From JABHIB01 sp964497715 (GTDB lineage Archaea > Nanobdellota > Nanobdellia > SCGC-AAA011-G17 > PNOQ01): 24,049 bases of DNA. The DNA lies in the NCBI GenBank assembly GCA_964497715.1, contig CAZCDH010000010.1:1-24049 (forward strand), written 5' to 3'. This document shows positions 13,238-20,668 of this stretch, in pieces (the first letter of the stretch is position 1; the number at the start of each line of letters is the position of its first letter). The translations under genes were made by a program, and so were the position numbers. The notes beneath the pieces were generated by a model that made no database searches, was not told the origin of the DNA, and worked only from the letters and a program-made list of their open reading frames with translations.

Positions 13238-13866
13238 TGTTTAGTCCCCGGAATACTACTCTTATTGTGCCCTTCTTTTGCTTGAGTTGTATCTTTTTGT
13301 TTTGGTATTTTTACTTGAGTTTTTTCTTTTATTTTTGATTCTAATACTTCTTCTTTTACTTCTTTATCTGATTTTTTTGAATCTTCTTTGCCTTTTTTCT
13401 TCTTTAAGGCTTCTTCTCTTTCCTTAGTTTTCCTTTCTAATTCTTTCTGCTTAGTTGTTTTCTTAATCTTCATTGATTTTTCAACAGTTTCTAAGTATTC
13501 TGAAATTTCTTTCACATTATCTACTGTTAATTTTTTTTCTTGGCAGATTTTTAGTAATTCAACTTTCTTTTTTATTCCAAGTTTTCCGCTGATTAAAACA
13601 GATTCTTTTTTTGAATCTATATCTTCTAATTGTTTAATGTTTGAGATTAATACTTTTTTCAATCCTGTGTTTGAATCTATATATTTGATTTCTGAAGGTG
13701 TTCCGTATCCTACTGATGGAGACTTTACATGCCCTTTTCTCTTTAATCTTTGTTTATTCTGAAGCCCTCTAGGAGATCTCCATTTGTTCTTGAACTTGTA
13801 TTTATTTGAATCTGTCCTTCTGAACTTTGGTTTCTTCTTCCTTAATGTAGAGATTAATTCTTTCAT
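13234..13866 (-). CDS. rpl32e: Ribosomal protein L32e (eL32) with long charged tail
   Basis: A large-subunit protein. The core, about 1-130, contains KKPKFRRTDSNKYKFK (11-26), W-R-S-P-R-G-L-Q-N-K (29-38), the S-V-G-Y-G-T-P segment (51-57) and the later V-L-I-S-G-K-L-G-I-K-K-K element (89-100), as in archaeal L32e. Residues 136-210 add a Lys/Glu-rich low-complexity tail ending with S-S-I-P-G-T-K-Q; common archaeal forms stop near 130 residues. The tail is in frame and reaches the four-base overlap with L19e, so it is not an annotation artefact. Its function is unknown; flexible surface extension is the simplest reading. Confidence 0.92.
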   Translation of the reverse strand: MKELISTLRKKKPKFRRTDSNKYKFKNKWRSPRGLQNKQRLKRKGHVKSPSVGYGTPSEIKYIDSNTGLKKVLISNIKQLEDIDSKKESVLISGKLGIKKKVELLKICQEKKLTVDNVKEISEYLETVEKSMKIKKTTKQKELERKTKEREEALKKKKGKEDSKKSDKEVKEEVLESKIKEKTQVKIPKQKDTTQAKEGHNKSSIPGTKQ

Positions 13867-14408
13867 ACTTCTACTCCTGCTTTTGATGTTATGAATATAC
13901 CGTCTTGGAATCTTCTTCTATCACGGTCGGTTATTCTTGTTGATCTTTCTATATTTACTGCAGTTTGACCTGCAAATTCTATATTTGTTGAAGTTACTGT
14001 AATCTCATCCCCTTTTATTTCAACTTTTGAACCTTCTAAGATTCTTGCGTGTCTAGGAATTTTTTCGCCTAGGAAATTCTTTACTGTTATTTTGTTACCT
14101 TCCATATTAACTGACATTGGGAAATGTCCTGAACATATCTTTAATTTGTAAACATACCCTTCAGTTACACCTTTGATTATATTTTTTATATGTGCTCTTG
14201 CAGTATTAATCAATCTTTTCTCTCTCTTTGTTGCTTTAGTAACCTCTAATATTACTTCCTTTTCTTCTACTTTGATTTTTACTATTGGACTAATTAAATC
14301 TTTGGAACATTCACCTTTTGGACCTTTTGCAGTCATTACTCTCCCATCTAATGAGATCTCTATCCCTTCAGGAATTTCAATAATTTCAGTGATGTTAAAT
14401 TTTGCCAT
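13863..14408 (-). CDS. rpl6: Ribosomal protein L6 (uL6)
   Basis: A two-domain large-subunit protein near the factor-binding site. The first repeat holds I-E-I-P-E-G-I-E-I-S-L-D-G (10-22) and V-M-T-A-K-G-P-K-G-E (25-34); the second has V-K-N-F-L-G-E-K-I-P-R (109-119), followed by the conserved S-T-N-I-E-F-A-G-Q-T-A (140-150) and DRDRRRFQDGIFI close to the end, all typical of archaeal L6. Length 181 is normal. It starts one base after the S8 stop and overlaps L32e by four bases. Confidence 0.95.
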   Translation of the reverse strand: MAKFNITEIIEIPEGIEISLDGRVMTAKGPKGECSKDLISPIVKIKVEEKEVILEVTKATKREKRLINTARAHIKNIIKGVTEGYVYKLKICSGHFPMSVNMEGNKITVKNFLGEKIPRHARILEGSKVEIKGDEITVTSTNIEFAGQTAVNIERSTRITDRDRRRFQDGIFITSKAGVEV

Positions 14409-14409
14409 T

Positions 14410-14802
14410 TTAATAACAGTAAGCGATTAATTTTCCTCCAATTCCTTTTTCCATTGCTTGAACGTGTGTCATCATACCTTTTGATGTTGAAACTACTAAT
14501 ATTCCGAAATCCTTTGCAGGAAGATATCTTTTTTCAAACTTTTCATAGTTATCCTTTTTTATAGGGAATCTAGGTTTGATTGCACCACATTTATTGATTG
14601 AACTGATTAAATTTACTTCAATGTGATTTCCCTTATTTGTCTCTATCACTTTAAATTCTCCGATATACTTTGATTCTTTTAATATCTTAAGTACATCTTC
14701 CATGAATTTTGATGAATTTTTTATTACGCACTCTCTCCTTCCTGCCTTCTCTGTGTTCAGTATGTTTGATAATGCGTTTGCGAGTGTATCATTTAATGCC
14801 AT
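14410..14802 (-). CDS. rps8: Ribosomal protein S8 (uS8)
   Basis: A primary 16S rRNA-binding protein of the small-subunit platform. N-D-T-L-A-N-A-L-S-N-I-L-N (4-16) opens the protein, I-K-P-R-F-P-I-K-K-D (75-84) follows, and the C-terminal G-I-L-V-V-S-T-S-K-G-M-M-T-H (99-112) is the signature motif. At 130 residues it matches the archaeal length exactly. It follows S14 after 10 bases. Confidence 0.95.
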   Translation of the reverse strand: MALNDTLANALSNILNTEKAGRRECVIKNSSKFMEDVLKILKESKYIGEFKVIETNKGNHIEVNLISSINKCGAIKPRFPIKKDNYEKFEKRYLPAKDFGILVVSTSKGMMTHVQAMEKGIGGKLIAYCY

Positions 14803-14812
14803 TTTTTTATCC

Positions 14813-15043
14813 TTATGAATATTTTTTAAATCCTAAATCTTTTGCTACGTCTCTAAAACATTGTCTACATAATCCTAGACCATATTTCCTTATGTGTGCG
14901 CCCCTTCTACCACAAATTCCACATCTTCTCAATGCTTCTCCACAACTTCGCTCTTTTGGTTTATTGTGTTTTATGAATTTTTTCAGTTTTACAGGCTTCT
15001 TTTCTAGTTGCTTGAAAACTTTTTCATGATTTTTTGCAGTCAT
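14813..15043 (-). CDS. rps14: Ribosomal protein S14 (uS14), zinc form
   Basis: A small-subunit head protein. Zinc ligands Cys41-x-x-Cys44 and Cys59-x-x-Cys62 surround G-R-R-G-A-H-I-R-K-Y-G-L (46-57), followed by R-D-V-A-K-D-L-G-F-K-K-Y-S at the end, the archaeal signature. The usual archaeal protein has 50-56 residues; this one has 76 because of a Lys-rich N-terminal addition of about 20. No internal Met offers a shorter start, and the frame begins within the four-base overlap with L5, so the extension looks real. Confidence 0.93.
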   Translation of the reverse strand: MTAKNHEKVFKQLEKKPVKLKKFIKHNKPKERSCGEALRRCGICGRRGAHIRKYGLGLCRQCFRDVAKDLGFKKYS

Positions 15044-15561
15044 TTTTCTTCTTCCTCTTCAAATATAACATTGAATTTTGATTTTACAAATTCCATAGAT
15101 TCTTCTTTTGTGATTCTGTGTTTATGAGGAACTTGTTTTTTTAAATATTTTCTTCTCTTGATTCTGAAACCTTTTCTTTCTATAGTTACAGCAGCTTCAA
15201 GACCCATTGAACCAATTTCTGGTTGATAAGACATACCTTCTATATCTATGTACTCAGTCAATCCAAATGAAAAGTTACCATAATTGTCAAATGATTTATC
15301 ATTTAGAGTGTTTTCTCTTGCTTGAAGCAATCTTGCAATTACTTCTTCAGCCTTTTTTCCTCTTAGTGTAACCTTTACACCTAACTCTAATCCTGGCCTT
15401 ACACTCCAATTTGGGATCCTACCAGTAGATTTATTTGTAACAGGTTTAGCCCCAGTTATTAAACTTAGTAATTGTTTAGCCTTCTCTAATTTCTCTCCAG
15501 CTTCTCCAGTCCCTATGTTAAGTGTGACTTTCTCTATCCCGATTTCTCTCATCTTATTCAT
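15040..15561 (-). CDS. rpl5: Ribosomal protein L5 (uL5)
   Basis: It binds 5S rRNA and contacts the P-site tRNA. M-R-E-I-G-I-E-K-V-T-L-N-I-G-T-G-E (4-20), then the G-R-I-P-N-W-S-V-R-P-G (47-57) segment and N-F-S-F-G-L-T-E-Y (96-104) are typical of archaeal L5. Met1 and Met4 are both possible starts; archaeal homologues often begin near M-x-x-M-R-E, so Met1 is kept. The end is a run of Glu. It lies one base after S4e and overlaps S14 by four bases. Confidence 0.94.
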   Translation of the reverse strand: MNKMREIGIEKVTLNIGTGEAGEKLEKAKQLLSLITGAKPVTNKSTGRIPNWSVRPGLELGVKVTLRGKKAEEVIARLLQARENTLNDKSFDNYGNFSFGLTEYIDIEGMSYQPEIGSMGLEAAVTIERKGFRIKRRKYLKKQVPHKHRITKEESMEFVKSKFNVIFEEEEEK

Positions 15562-15562
15562 T

Positions 15563-16270
15563 TTATTTTAGTAGTGTTATTACTGGTTTTGTTTTTCCAA
15601 TAACAAAAGCATATGATTTCAAAGTTGTGAATTCTTCTTTCCCCTTTGTACATACTATTTTTGTTTGGTTTGAACCTTCTGATTCTAATACTTCCTTTAA
15701 TATTCCAAGTTCTCCAACTTGGTTCCCGTCTACAATATATATCAGGGCACCTTTTTCAAATTTAAAATGATCTTTTACTTTATCTGTTTTTGTATCAAAT
15801 ACCAAAGTATCATTTACATTATAATCTTTCTCAACAAATAAATTCTTTCCATCGAATAAATTAACTTGAGACTTCCCACCTTTCATTTGTTTTTTTCCGA
15901 TAATTTTTCTAGGTTTGATATTTGTCTCAGTTTTTGATAGTTCTTGTAATCTAAACTTTCCATGAGTATCTATTAATAATCTGTATTCTTTCTTCAAGCC
16001 TTCAACAGAGATTATGTCCATAAGACCTACAGGAAATTTGTAATCTTTTCTCAGTATTCCATCTATCTTAACTTTCCCATCATTTAAAATGTGTTTAACT
16101 TCTTTAGTTGTATCTGCACATTTTATTATTTCTTTCAATACTGTATTAATAGACATTGATTTTCTGAAAGAGTGTGTTCCAGTTGCAGGCATTGTTATCC
16201 AAACGTTCTCCTTCTTTGCAATTGGCCAACTTTTTGGCATTGTTATCCTTTTTAGATGTGATTTTCCCAT
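15563..16270 (-). CDS. rps4e: Ribosomal protein S4e (eS4)
   Basis: A small-subunit protein with an S4-like RNA-binding domain and a KOW part, specific to archaea and eukaryotes. HLKRITMPKSWPIAKKEN (5-22) is diagnostic, followed by V-L-K-E-I-I-K-C-A-D (45-54), V-K-I-D-G-I-L-R-K-D (68-77), F-P-V-G-L-M-D-I-I (79-87) and the KOW-like D-G-N-Q-V-G-E-L-G-I (182-191). The length of 235 is normal. It starts one base after L24 and ends one base before L5. Confidence 0.95.
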   Translation of the reverse strand: MGKSHLKRITMPKSWPIAKKENVWITMPATGTHSFRKSMSINTVLKEIIKCADTTKEVKHILNDGKVKIDGILRKDYKFPVGLMDIISVEGLKKEYRLLIDTHGKFRLQELSKTETNIKPRKIIGKKQMKGGKSQVNLFDGKNLFVEKDYNVNDTLVFDTKTDKVKDHFKFEKGALIYIVDGNQVGELGILKEVLESEGSNQTKIVCTKGKEEFTTLKSYAFVIGKTKPVITLLK

Positions 16271-16271
16271 T

Positions 16272-16652
16272 TTATTTTCTATCCAGTGATTCTTTTCTTT
16301 TTAGATCAGTTAATAATAACTCAGTGATCATTAAATTTGAAGGATTTATCGGATATTGAACTTTTGATCCGTCTCTCTTTATCATTTCTACTCCTTCAAC
16401 GTAAATTTTTATTTTTTTCATATCTACTCTTGAAACTGTTCCAGTTTTTTTCTTAAACTGTCCAGCCATTACTGTTACTTTATCACCAACTCTTATTTTG
16501 ATGTTTCTTTTACCATATTTTTCTCTTAATTCTTTTGATAGAGTTGTTGATAGGAATTTTCTCTTTAAGTGTAAAGGTGCATTGTACCTATACTTCCTCT
16601 GTTTTCGAGGTTGTTTACTACTCTTCCAAAATTTTGAAAATATTTTTTTCAT
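16272..16652 (-). CDS. rpl24: Ribosomal protein L24 (uL24)
   Basis: An early-assembly large-subunit protein located near the exit tunnel. S-K-Q-P-R-K-Q-R-K-Y-R-Y-N-A-P-L-H (12-28) opens it, then the KOW motif I-R-V-G-D-K-V-T-V-M-A-G-Q-F-K-K-K-T-G (53-71) with VSRVDMKKIKIYVEG after it, as in archaeal L24. The length of 126 is normal. It follows L14 after three bases. Confidence 0.94.
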   Translation of the reverse strand: MKKIFSKFWKSSKQPRKQRKYRYNAPLHLKRKFLSTTLSKELREKYGKRNIKIRVGDKVTVMAGQFKKKTGTVSRVDMKKIKIYVEGVEMIKRDGSKVQYPINPSNLMITELLLTDLKRKESLDRK

Positions 16653-16655
16653 TTT

Positions 16656-17057
16656 TTATATAATTGAATTTGCAACTTTTGCAATTACTGGCCATTTTTC
16701 TGTAGCTTCTTTTGCGATAGGTCCTTTAAAAACTGTACCTTTTGGATTTCCTTTCTCATCCTTACAGACTATGACTGCATTATCTTCGAATTTTATTCTT
16801 GTCCCATCTTCTCTTCGGTATTCTTTCTTCTGTCTTACAACTATTGCTTGAACCAACGTCTTTCTCATATCAGGCACACCTTTTATTACTGAAGCAGTTA
16901 TCATTTCTCCTACTCCTGCTGAAGGATATTTTCCTTTTGTTGTTTTTCCACCTTTTACTGAGACAAAGTACACTCTCTTTGCTCCAGAGTTATCGCAGAC
17001 ATGAAGTCTTGCTCCTCTTCCGATAGTTTTAGTAACTTTTGCTTTTGTTGGTTTCAT
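16656..17057 (-). CDS. rpl14: Ribosomal protein L14 (uL14)
   Basis: A large-subunit protein on the subunit interface. A-R-L-H-V-C-D-N-S-G-A-K-R-V (16-29) is the universal motif, followed by G-V-G-E-M-I-T-A-S-V-I-K-G-V-P (48-62), a V-R-Q-K-K-E-Y-R-R-E-D-G (74-85) segment and F-K-G-P-I-A-K-E (109-116). The length of 133 is normal for archaea. It overlaps the S17 gene by four bases. Confidence 0.96.
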   Translation of the reverse strand: MKPTKAKVTKTIGRGARLHVCDNSGAKRVYFVSVKGGKTTKGKYPSAGVGEMITASVIKGVPDMRKTLVQAIVVRQKKEYRREDGTRIKFEDNAVIVCKDEKGNPKGTVFKGPIAKEATEKWPVIAKVANSII

Positions 17058-17395
17058 TTTTCTGATTTATTGATTATTTTTATTATTACAAACTTTTTTG
17101 TTTTACTTATTGGTCTACATTCTGCAACCATAACTTTGTCCCCCACTTTTGCATCTAGACATGGAGAGTTATGAACATTTAGGAATGAAGTTTTCTTCAC
17201 ATATCTCTCATACTTAGGAATTAATATTTTATAATTCCATTCTATTCTTGCAGTTTTGTGTAGATCTTTTGAAGTTACAGTTCCGGTAAATGTACGTCCT
17301 CTTGTACCCAGTTCTCCATGAAATGGACAGTGGCTATCACTACATGTTTCTTTTGGAAACTTTACATCAAATCCGATACTTTTTTGTTTTTTCAT
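17054..17395 (-). CDS. rps17: Ribosomal protein S17 (uS17)
   Basis: A primary 16S rRNA-binding protein. Cys18-x4-Cys23-P-F-H-G is the archaeal/eukaryotic addition, then the OB-fold segment F-T-G-T-V-T-S-K-D-L-H-K-T-A (36-49), Y-E-R-Y-V-K-K (62-68), H-N-S-P-C (75-79) and G-D-K-V-M-V-A-E-C-R-P-I-S-K-T-K (85-100). Length 113 is normal. It overlaps Rpp29 and L14 by four bases each. Confidence 0.95.
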   Translation of the reverse strand: MKKQKSIGFDVKFPKETCSDSHCPFHGELGTRGRTFTGTVTSKDLHKTARIEWNYKILIPKYERYVKKTSFLNVHNSPCLDAKVGDKVMVAECRPISKTKKFVIIKIINKSEK

Positions 17396-17655
17396 TTTTT
17401 GATTCTCTCTTCAGGCCTGATAGAGATTTTTTCTCCATTTATTACCTTTTCGTTAATTTTTATTGTGATCTGTTCTTTGATTATTTTTTTTCTTGAATCT
17501 TTTGTTTTTATGGTTAGCGTGTTTTTTGTTTCGTTTATTACTTTTCCCTTCAATCCAATGAGGGATTTGTTTTTTGAGTCGATTACCTCGATTTCCGAAC
17601 CAATAAATTCTGATCTCATCATATCTTTGAGATTTTTTTTCATTTTATTCTTCAA
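17392..17655 (-). CDS. rnp1: RNase P protein Rpp29 (Pop4 family)
   Basis: A protein subunit of archaeal RNase P, which removes tRNA 5' leaders. L-K-D-M-M-R-S-E-F-I-G (9-19), then the Sm-like barrel with G-L-K-G-K-V-I-N-E-T-K-N-T-L-T-I (34-49) and I-I-K-E-Q (58-62), with R-P-E-E-R near the end, fits the family, and its place between SUI1 and S17 is the canonical one. At 87 residues it is compact. It overlaps SUI1 by 11 bases and S17 by four. In a window with several tRNAs inside or next to mRNAs, this processing activity is of direct relevance. Confidence 0.9.
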   Translation of the reverse strand: MKNKMKKNLKDMMRSEFIGSEIEVIDSKNKSLIGLKGKVINETKNTLTIKTKDSRKKIIKEQITIKINEKVINGEKISIRPEERIKK

Positions 17656-17950
17656 TCATCTCGGAGTTGAATCCGAGTTTTATCAGTTCTTGTTTGACCC
17701 TACCTATGTGATTTCCTTGGAGTTCAATTCTTCCTTCTTTGAATGTTCCTCCACAAGCGAATTTATTTTTTAGTTTTTTTGTTAATTGCTTCAAATCGAT
17801 GTTGTCGCTTTCGATACCTTCAATGATTGTCATCAATTTTCCGTATCTTTTTCGATCAGTTCTTATTCGAATTCTTTGCTCTTCTTTCGCTATAGTCTCA
17901 CAGACACAAAGGTCTTGTGGTAATCCACACTTTGAACATATACTACTCAA
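17645..17950 (-). CDS. Translation initiation factor SUI1 (aIF1)
   Basis: It checks start codon selection in the small-subunit P site. A short zinc-type N-terminus has Cys5-x-x-Cys8-G-L-P and Cys15-x-Cys17, followed by the SUI1 domain with LMTIIEGIESDNIDLKQL (39-56), F-A-C-G-G-T (64-69) and I-E-L-Q-G-N-H (75-81). The length of 101 matches archaeal proteins. It overlaps L29 by eight bases and Rpp29 by 11, so it is made with the ribosomal proteins. Confidence 0.94.
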   Translation of the reverse strand: MSSICSKCGLPQDLCVCETIAKEEQRIRIRTDRKRYGKLMTIIEGIESDNIDLKQLTKKLKNKFACGGTFKEGRIELQGNHIGRVKQELIKLGFNSEMIEE

Positions 17951-18158
17951 CTTTTTCCACTGCCTCCATATTATTAGTTAGTGCAGTGAGTTTTGCTATT
18001 GTTCTTTTTATTTCTCCAACTCTACCAGGATTTTCAGGCAGAGTACCCATTGCAATTTGAATATTAATTTTTACTAGTTCCTTCTTTAGATCAACCAATC
18101 TTTTTTCAAGATCTTTTTTCTTCATTTGTTTCAATTCATTCTTTTTTATTATTGCCAT
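17943..18158 (-). CDS. rpl29: Ribosomal protein L29 (uL29)
   Basis: A two-helix large-subunit protein by the exit tunnel. The pattern K-N-E-L-K-Q-M-K-K-K-D-L-E-K-R-L-V-D-L-K (6-25) followed by N-P-G-R-V-G-E-I-K-R-T-I-A-K-L (43-57) is that of L29. Length 71 is normal. Its start lies inside the last 23 bases of S3, the largest overlap in the operon, and translation of the two is presumably coupled. Confidence 0.93.
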   Translation of the reverse strand: MAIIKKNELKQMKKKDLEKRLVDLKKELVKINIQIAMGTLPENPGRVGEIKRTIAKLTALTNNMEAVEKVE

Positions 18159-19047
18159 CTTGTTTTTTGCTTGAATCTTTTTTATCTTTTAACTCTGAAG
18201 CTTTTGGAACTTCTTTGGATTCTTTGTTATCTTGTGATTTTGAATCTTTTGGAACTTCCTTTTCTTTCTTTGGAGATTCCTTTTTATCTTTTAACTCTGA
18301 AGCTTTTGGAACTTCCTTTTCTTTAACATCAGTTTTTGATTCTTTCTTTTCAGTGTTTTTTTCTTCTGTTTTTTTCTCAGAAACTTCTTTCTTTTCTTCA
18401 ACTTTAGTTCCAGTTTTCTCTTCTGAAGTTTCTTCTATTTTAACATCTTTATCATATATCTCTACCTTATCAGGCAAATCAATATCTGGAGTCAATATAC
18501 TTACTTTAACTCCTACTGATCCTGATTTAAGATGTGCAACTGCACTTCCTTTTTTGATAAAGTTCTCTGCAATATCTCCGGATTTTTTTAAGTAACCTGC
18601 TGAAAATCTCCAAGTTCTTGATCTACTACTTGGAACTCCTCTTCCTGCAATTACTATTTCTGCTCCAAGAGCGCCTGCATCGATTATATTCTGTAATGAT
18701 TTATGTCCCATCATCTTGAATCTTTTTGGACCAAATCTATTGAATGTGTGAATGATTCCTTTTGCAACTGAATGAGGATTTAAAAATGGATTCACTACTT
18801 CAGTTATCTCAATTTGAGGATTTTCCAAACCAAATCTAGTTTTTAGTACTTCTGTTATTTTTCTTACAGATTCTCCTTTTCTTCCTACTATTAAACCAGG
18901 TTTTGAAGTATGAATGATTATCTTCTCTCCTAAAGGCGTTTTTTGAATTTCAGTGTGACTGTAACCAGGCTTGTCTAATTCTTCTGCTATATATTGTTCT
19001 ATTTTGAACTTATCTATATTCCTCTTGATTGTGTCTCTATCTATCAT
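18136..19047 (-). CDS. rps3: Ribosomal protein S3 (uS3) with repeat-rich charged tail
   Basis: A small-subunit head protein at the mRNA entry. The KH domain holds H-T-S-K-P-G-L-I-V-G-R-K-G-E-S (46-60) with the GRKG loop at 55-58; the C-terminal domain has G-A-L-G-A-E-I-V-I-A-G-R (125-136), and R-T-W-R-F-S-A-G-Y (144-152). The conserved part ends near residue 204. The last 100 residues are a Lys/Glu/Ser/Pro tail in which EVPKASELKDKK occurs twice (245-256 and 279-290), with a related KEVPKDSKS between. Archaeal S3 usually stops near 210-230 residues. The tail is in frame up to the 23-base overlap with L29. Confidence 0.94.
   Translation of the reverse strand: MIDRDTIKRNIDKFKIEQYIAEELDKPGYSHTEIQKTPLGEKIIIHTSKPGLIVGRKGESVRKITEVLKTRFGLENPQIEITEVVNPFLNPHSVAKGIIHTFNRFGPKRFKMMGHKSLQNIIDAGALGAEIVIAGRGVPSSRSRTWRFSAGYLKKSGDIAENFIKKGSAVAHLKSGSVGVKVSILTPDIDLPDKVEIYDKDVKIEETSEEKTGTKVEEKKEVSEKKTEEKNTEKKESKTDVKEKEVPKASELKDKKESPKKEKEVPKDSKSQDNKESKEVPKASELKDKKDSSKKQDGNNKKE
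18179..18315. repeat. 35-bp direct repeat in the S3 tail
   Basis: Two identical 35-bp copies at 18179-18213 and 18281-18315, with a period of 102 bp; a shorter related copy lies between them (near 18241-18259). They encode the EVPKASELKDKK repeats. Exact identity, including third codon positions, suggests a recent duplication. Confidence 0.85.
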
Positions 19048-19538
19048 TCTTCAGCCTCCTTTACAGTTATTGATATATGTGTTCTCTTCATTCTTCTTCC
19101 ACTATGCCTTCCGTGATGCATTTGATGAGAACCGGCATTTGCAGTTATCTTTGAAATTATTAGGTTTTCTGTCGACAAACCTTTATCTTCTGCATTTGAT
19201 TCTACTGAGTTTAATAAGCTTAGTATAGCTTTTGAAATTTTTACTGGATATCTTCCTGCAGCCATACCTGGTTTGTGTGCAACATCTTTGTTAAATTTTT
19301 TTATTGGAACTGCAGTTTTCTTCAGAATTACTTCTGCTAGTAAATCCTTAGCCTTCTGTAATTTTCTATTTCTTATGAAATTTGCTACTTCAACTGAAAA
19401 TTTGGTTGAAATTGCTAGATCTTTACAATTTACTGAAGCAGTGTGATCTTTCTTATCTGTTTTTTTCTCAACTTTTTTAGTTTTCACTACTTCTTTCTCA
19501 ACTTTCTTTTCTTCCGTTGGTTTTTGTTCTTTATTCAT
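19044..19538 (-). CDS. rpl22: Ribosomal protein L22 (uL22)
   Basis: A large-subunit protein lining the exit tunnel. After a Lys/Glu/Thr-rich N-terminal extension of about 33 residues come the conserved I-S-T-K-F-S-V-E-V-A-N-F-I-R (43-56), then H-K-P-G-M-A-A-G-R-Y-P-V-K (88-100), and the tunnel loop with A-N-A-G-S-H-Q-M-H-H-G-R-H-S-G-R-R (131-147). The extension replaces the short start of most archaeal L22 proteins; total length, 164, is only slightly above usual. It ends within the four-base overlap with S3. Confidence 0.94.
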   Translation of the reverse strand: MNKEQKPTEEKKVEKEVVKTKKVEKKTDKKDHTASVNCKDLAISTKFSVEVANFIRNRKLQKAKDLLAEVILKKTAVPIKKFNKDVAHKPGMAAGRYPVKISKAILSLLNSVESNAEDKGLSTENLIISKITANAGSHQMHHGRHSGRRMKRTHISITVKEAEE

Positions 19539-19540
19539 TT

Positions 19541-19939
19541 TTATTTAACAGATTGTGATGCACTTGATCTTGTAGCCCCTATACCTGGCGAAGAGTGTTG
19601 TACCCTTTGTCTTGTAGCTACAAATTCTCCAAGATAATGTCCTAACATTTCCGGCAGAATATTTACTGCTTCGAATTTTCTTCCACTATGTACTAATATT
19701 TTTAAATCTAACATTTCCGGCAAGATTATCATATTTCTGCAGTGAGTTTTTATTGTTTTTTTGTATGTTCCTTCATTTGTTCTTTTAATTTTAATCATTA
19801 ATTTTTTCTGTTCTTCAGTAAATCCTCTCTTAACAGATCTTCTTGATCTAGCTGGAAGTAAATTAAGAAACTCTTTGGTATCTAGTTTCTTTACTTCTTC
19901 TATTGTTTTTCCACGAAATGTAAATTCTTTTTTAGCCAT
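19541..19939 (-). CDS. rps19: Ribosomal protein S19 (uS19)
   Basis: A small-subunit head protein bound to S13. L-P-A-R-S-R-R-S-V-K-R-G-F-T (29-42), then T-H-C-R-N-M-I-I-L-P-E-M (65-76), followed by V-H-S-G-R-K-F (83-89) and the universal end segment M-L-G-H-Y-L-G-E-F (98-106), are all in place. The C-terminus H-S-S-P-G-I-G-A-T-R-S-S (115-126) is archaeal. Length 132 is normal. It lies one base from L2 and one from L22. Confidence 0.96.
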   Translation of the reverse strand: MAKKEFTFRGKTIEEVKKLDTKEFLNLLPARSRRSVKRGFTEEQKKLMIKIKRTNEGTYKKTIKTHCRNMIILPEMLDLKILVHSGRKFEAVNILPEMLGHYLGEFVATRQRVQHSSPGIGATRSSASQSVK

Positions 19940-19941
19940 TT

Positions 19942-20667
19942 TTATTTCCTCTTACCCATCCTTCTCGGTTTGATTGAACCTACTTTTCTTCCAGGTGGTG
20001 CATTTCTTGGTGCAATCTTAGATTTACCAATGTGACGTCCTCGTCCAGAACCGAATGGGTGGTCTACTGAGTTCATCGCTACTCCAGATGTTTTTGGCCA
20101 TAGCTTATTACGTGCTTTCATTTTGTAAAACTTCACACCTGCTTTAACGAAAGGTTTTTCTGATTTACCACCTGCAGCAATTGTTCCTATTGTTGCTCTA
20201 CAAGTTGAATGAATGTCCATTTGTTTTTTTGATGCGAATCTGATCCTAACAGTAGTTTTTCCTTTTGCTACTACTCTTGCTGAACCGCCTGCAGCTTTAA
20301 CAAATTTTCCGCCGTCTCCGACTGATTTTTCTATATTATAAATTTGAGTACCTACCTCTAATTTTCCAAGAGGTAACGTATTTCCAGCATTTGCTTCTGC
20401 CAAATCTCCAGATTGTACTTCTTCTTTTGTATTCATACCCTCTCTAGCTAAAACCAAGATTCTTTCTTTATTCTCGTATTCTATAACTGCTAAAGGTGCT
20501 GAATGTCCAGGACAGTGAATTATATCTAAGACCTTTCCTTTCATTACTCCAGTTTTTTCTGTATCATCGTAAGTCCTATGACTAACCATACCTTTGTATC
20601 TGAAACTTGGAGCCCTATATGTAGAGGTTCCTCTTCCACGTCTTTGTGATATTATTCGTTTACCCAT
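19942..20667 (-). CDS. rpl2: Ribosomal protein L2 (uL2)
   Basis: A large-subunit protein near the peptidyl transferase centre. G-K-R-I-I-S-Q-R-R-G-R-G-T-S (2-15), D-I-I-H-C-P-G-H-S-A-P-L-A (48-60) and the end region M-N-S-V-D-H-P-F-G-S-G-R-G-R-H (199-213), followed by R-N-A-P-P-G-R-K-V-G (221-230), are the archaeal signature with the catalytic-centre-proximal His intact. Length 241 is normal. It starts one base after L23. Confidence 0.96.
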   Translation of the reverse strand: MGKRIISQRRGRGTSTYRAPSFRYKGMVSHRTYDDTEKTGVMKGKVLDIIHCPGHSAPLAVIEYENKERILVLAREGMNTKEEVQSGDLAEANAGNTLPLGKLEVGTQIYNIEKSVGDGGKFVKAAGGSARVVAKGKTTVRIRFASKKQMDIHSTCRATIGTIAAGGKSEKPFVKAGVKFYKMKARNKLWPKTSGVAMNSVDHPFGSGRGRHIGKSKIAPRNAPPGRKVGSIKPRRMGKRK

Positions 20668-20668
20668 T

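Noticed and set aside
13388..13762. A 124-codon plus-strand frame opposite L32e
   Set aside because: It is the complement of a Lys/Glu-rich tail, giving a Phe/Ser-rich artefact.
18152..18595. A 147-codon plus-strand frame opposite S3, with apparent repeats
   Set aside because: The repeats are those of the S3 tail read backwards; the Ser/Phe composition is a shadow effect.
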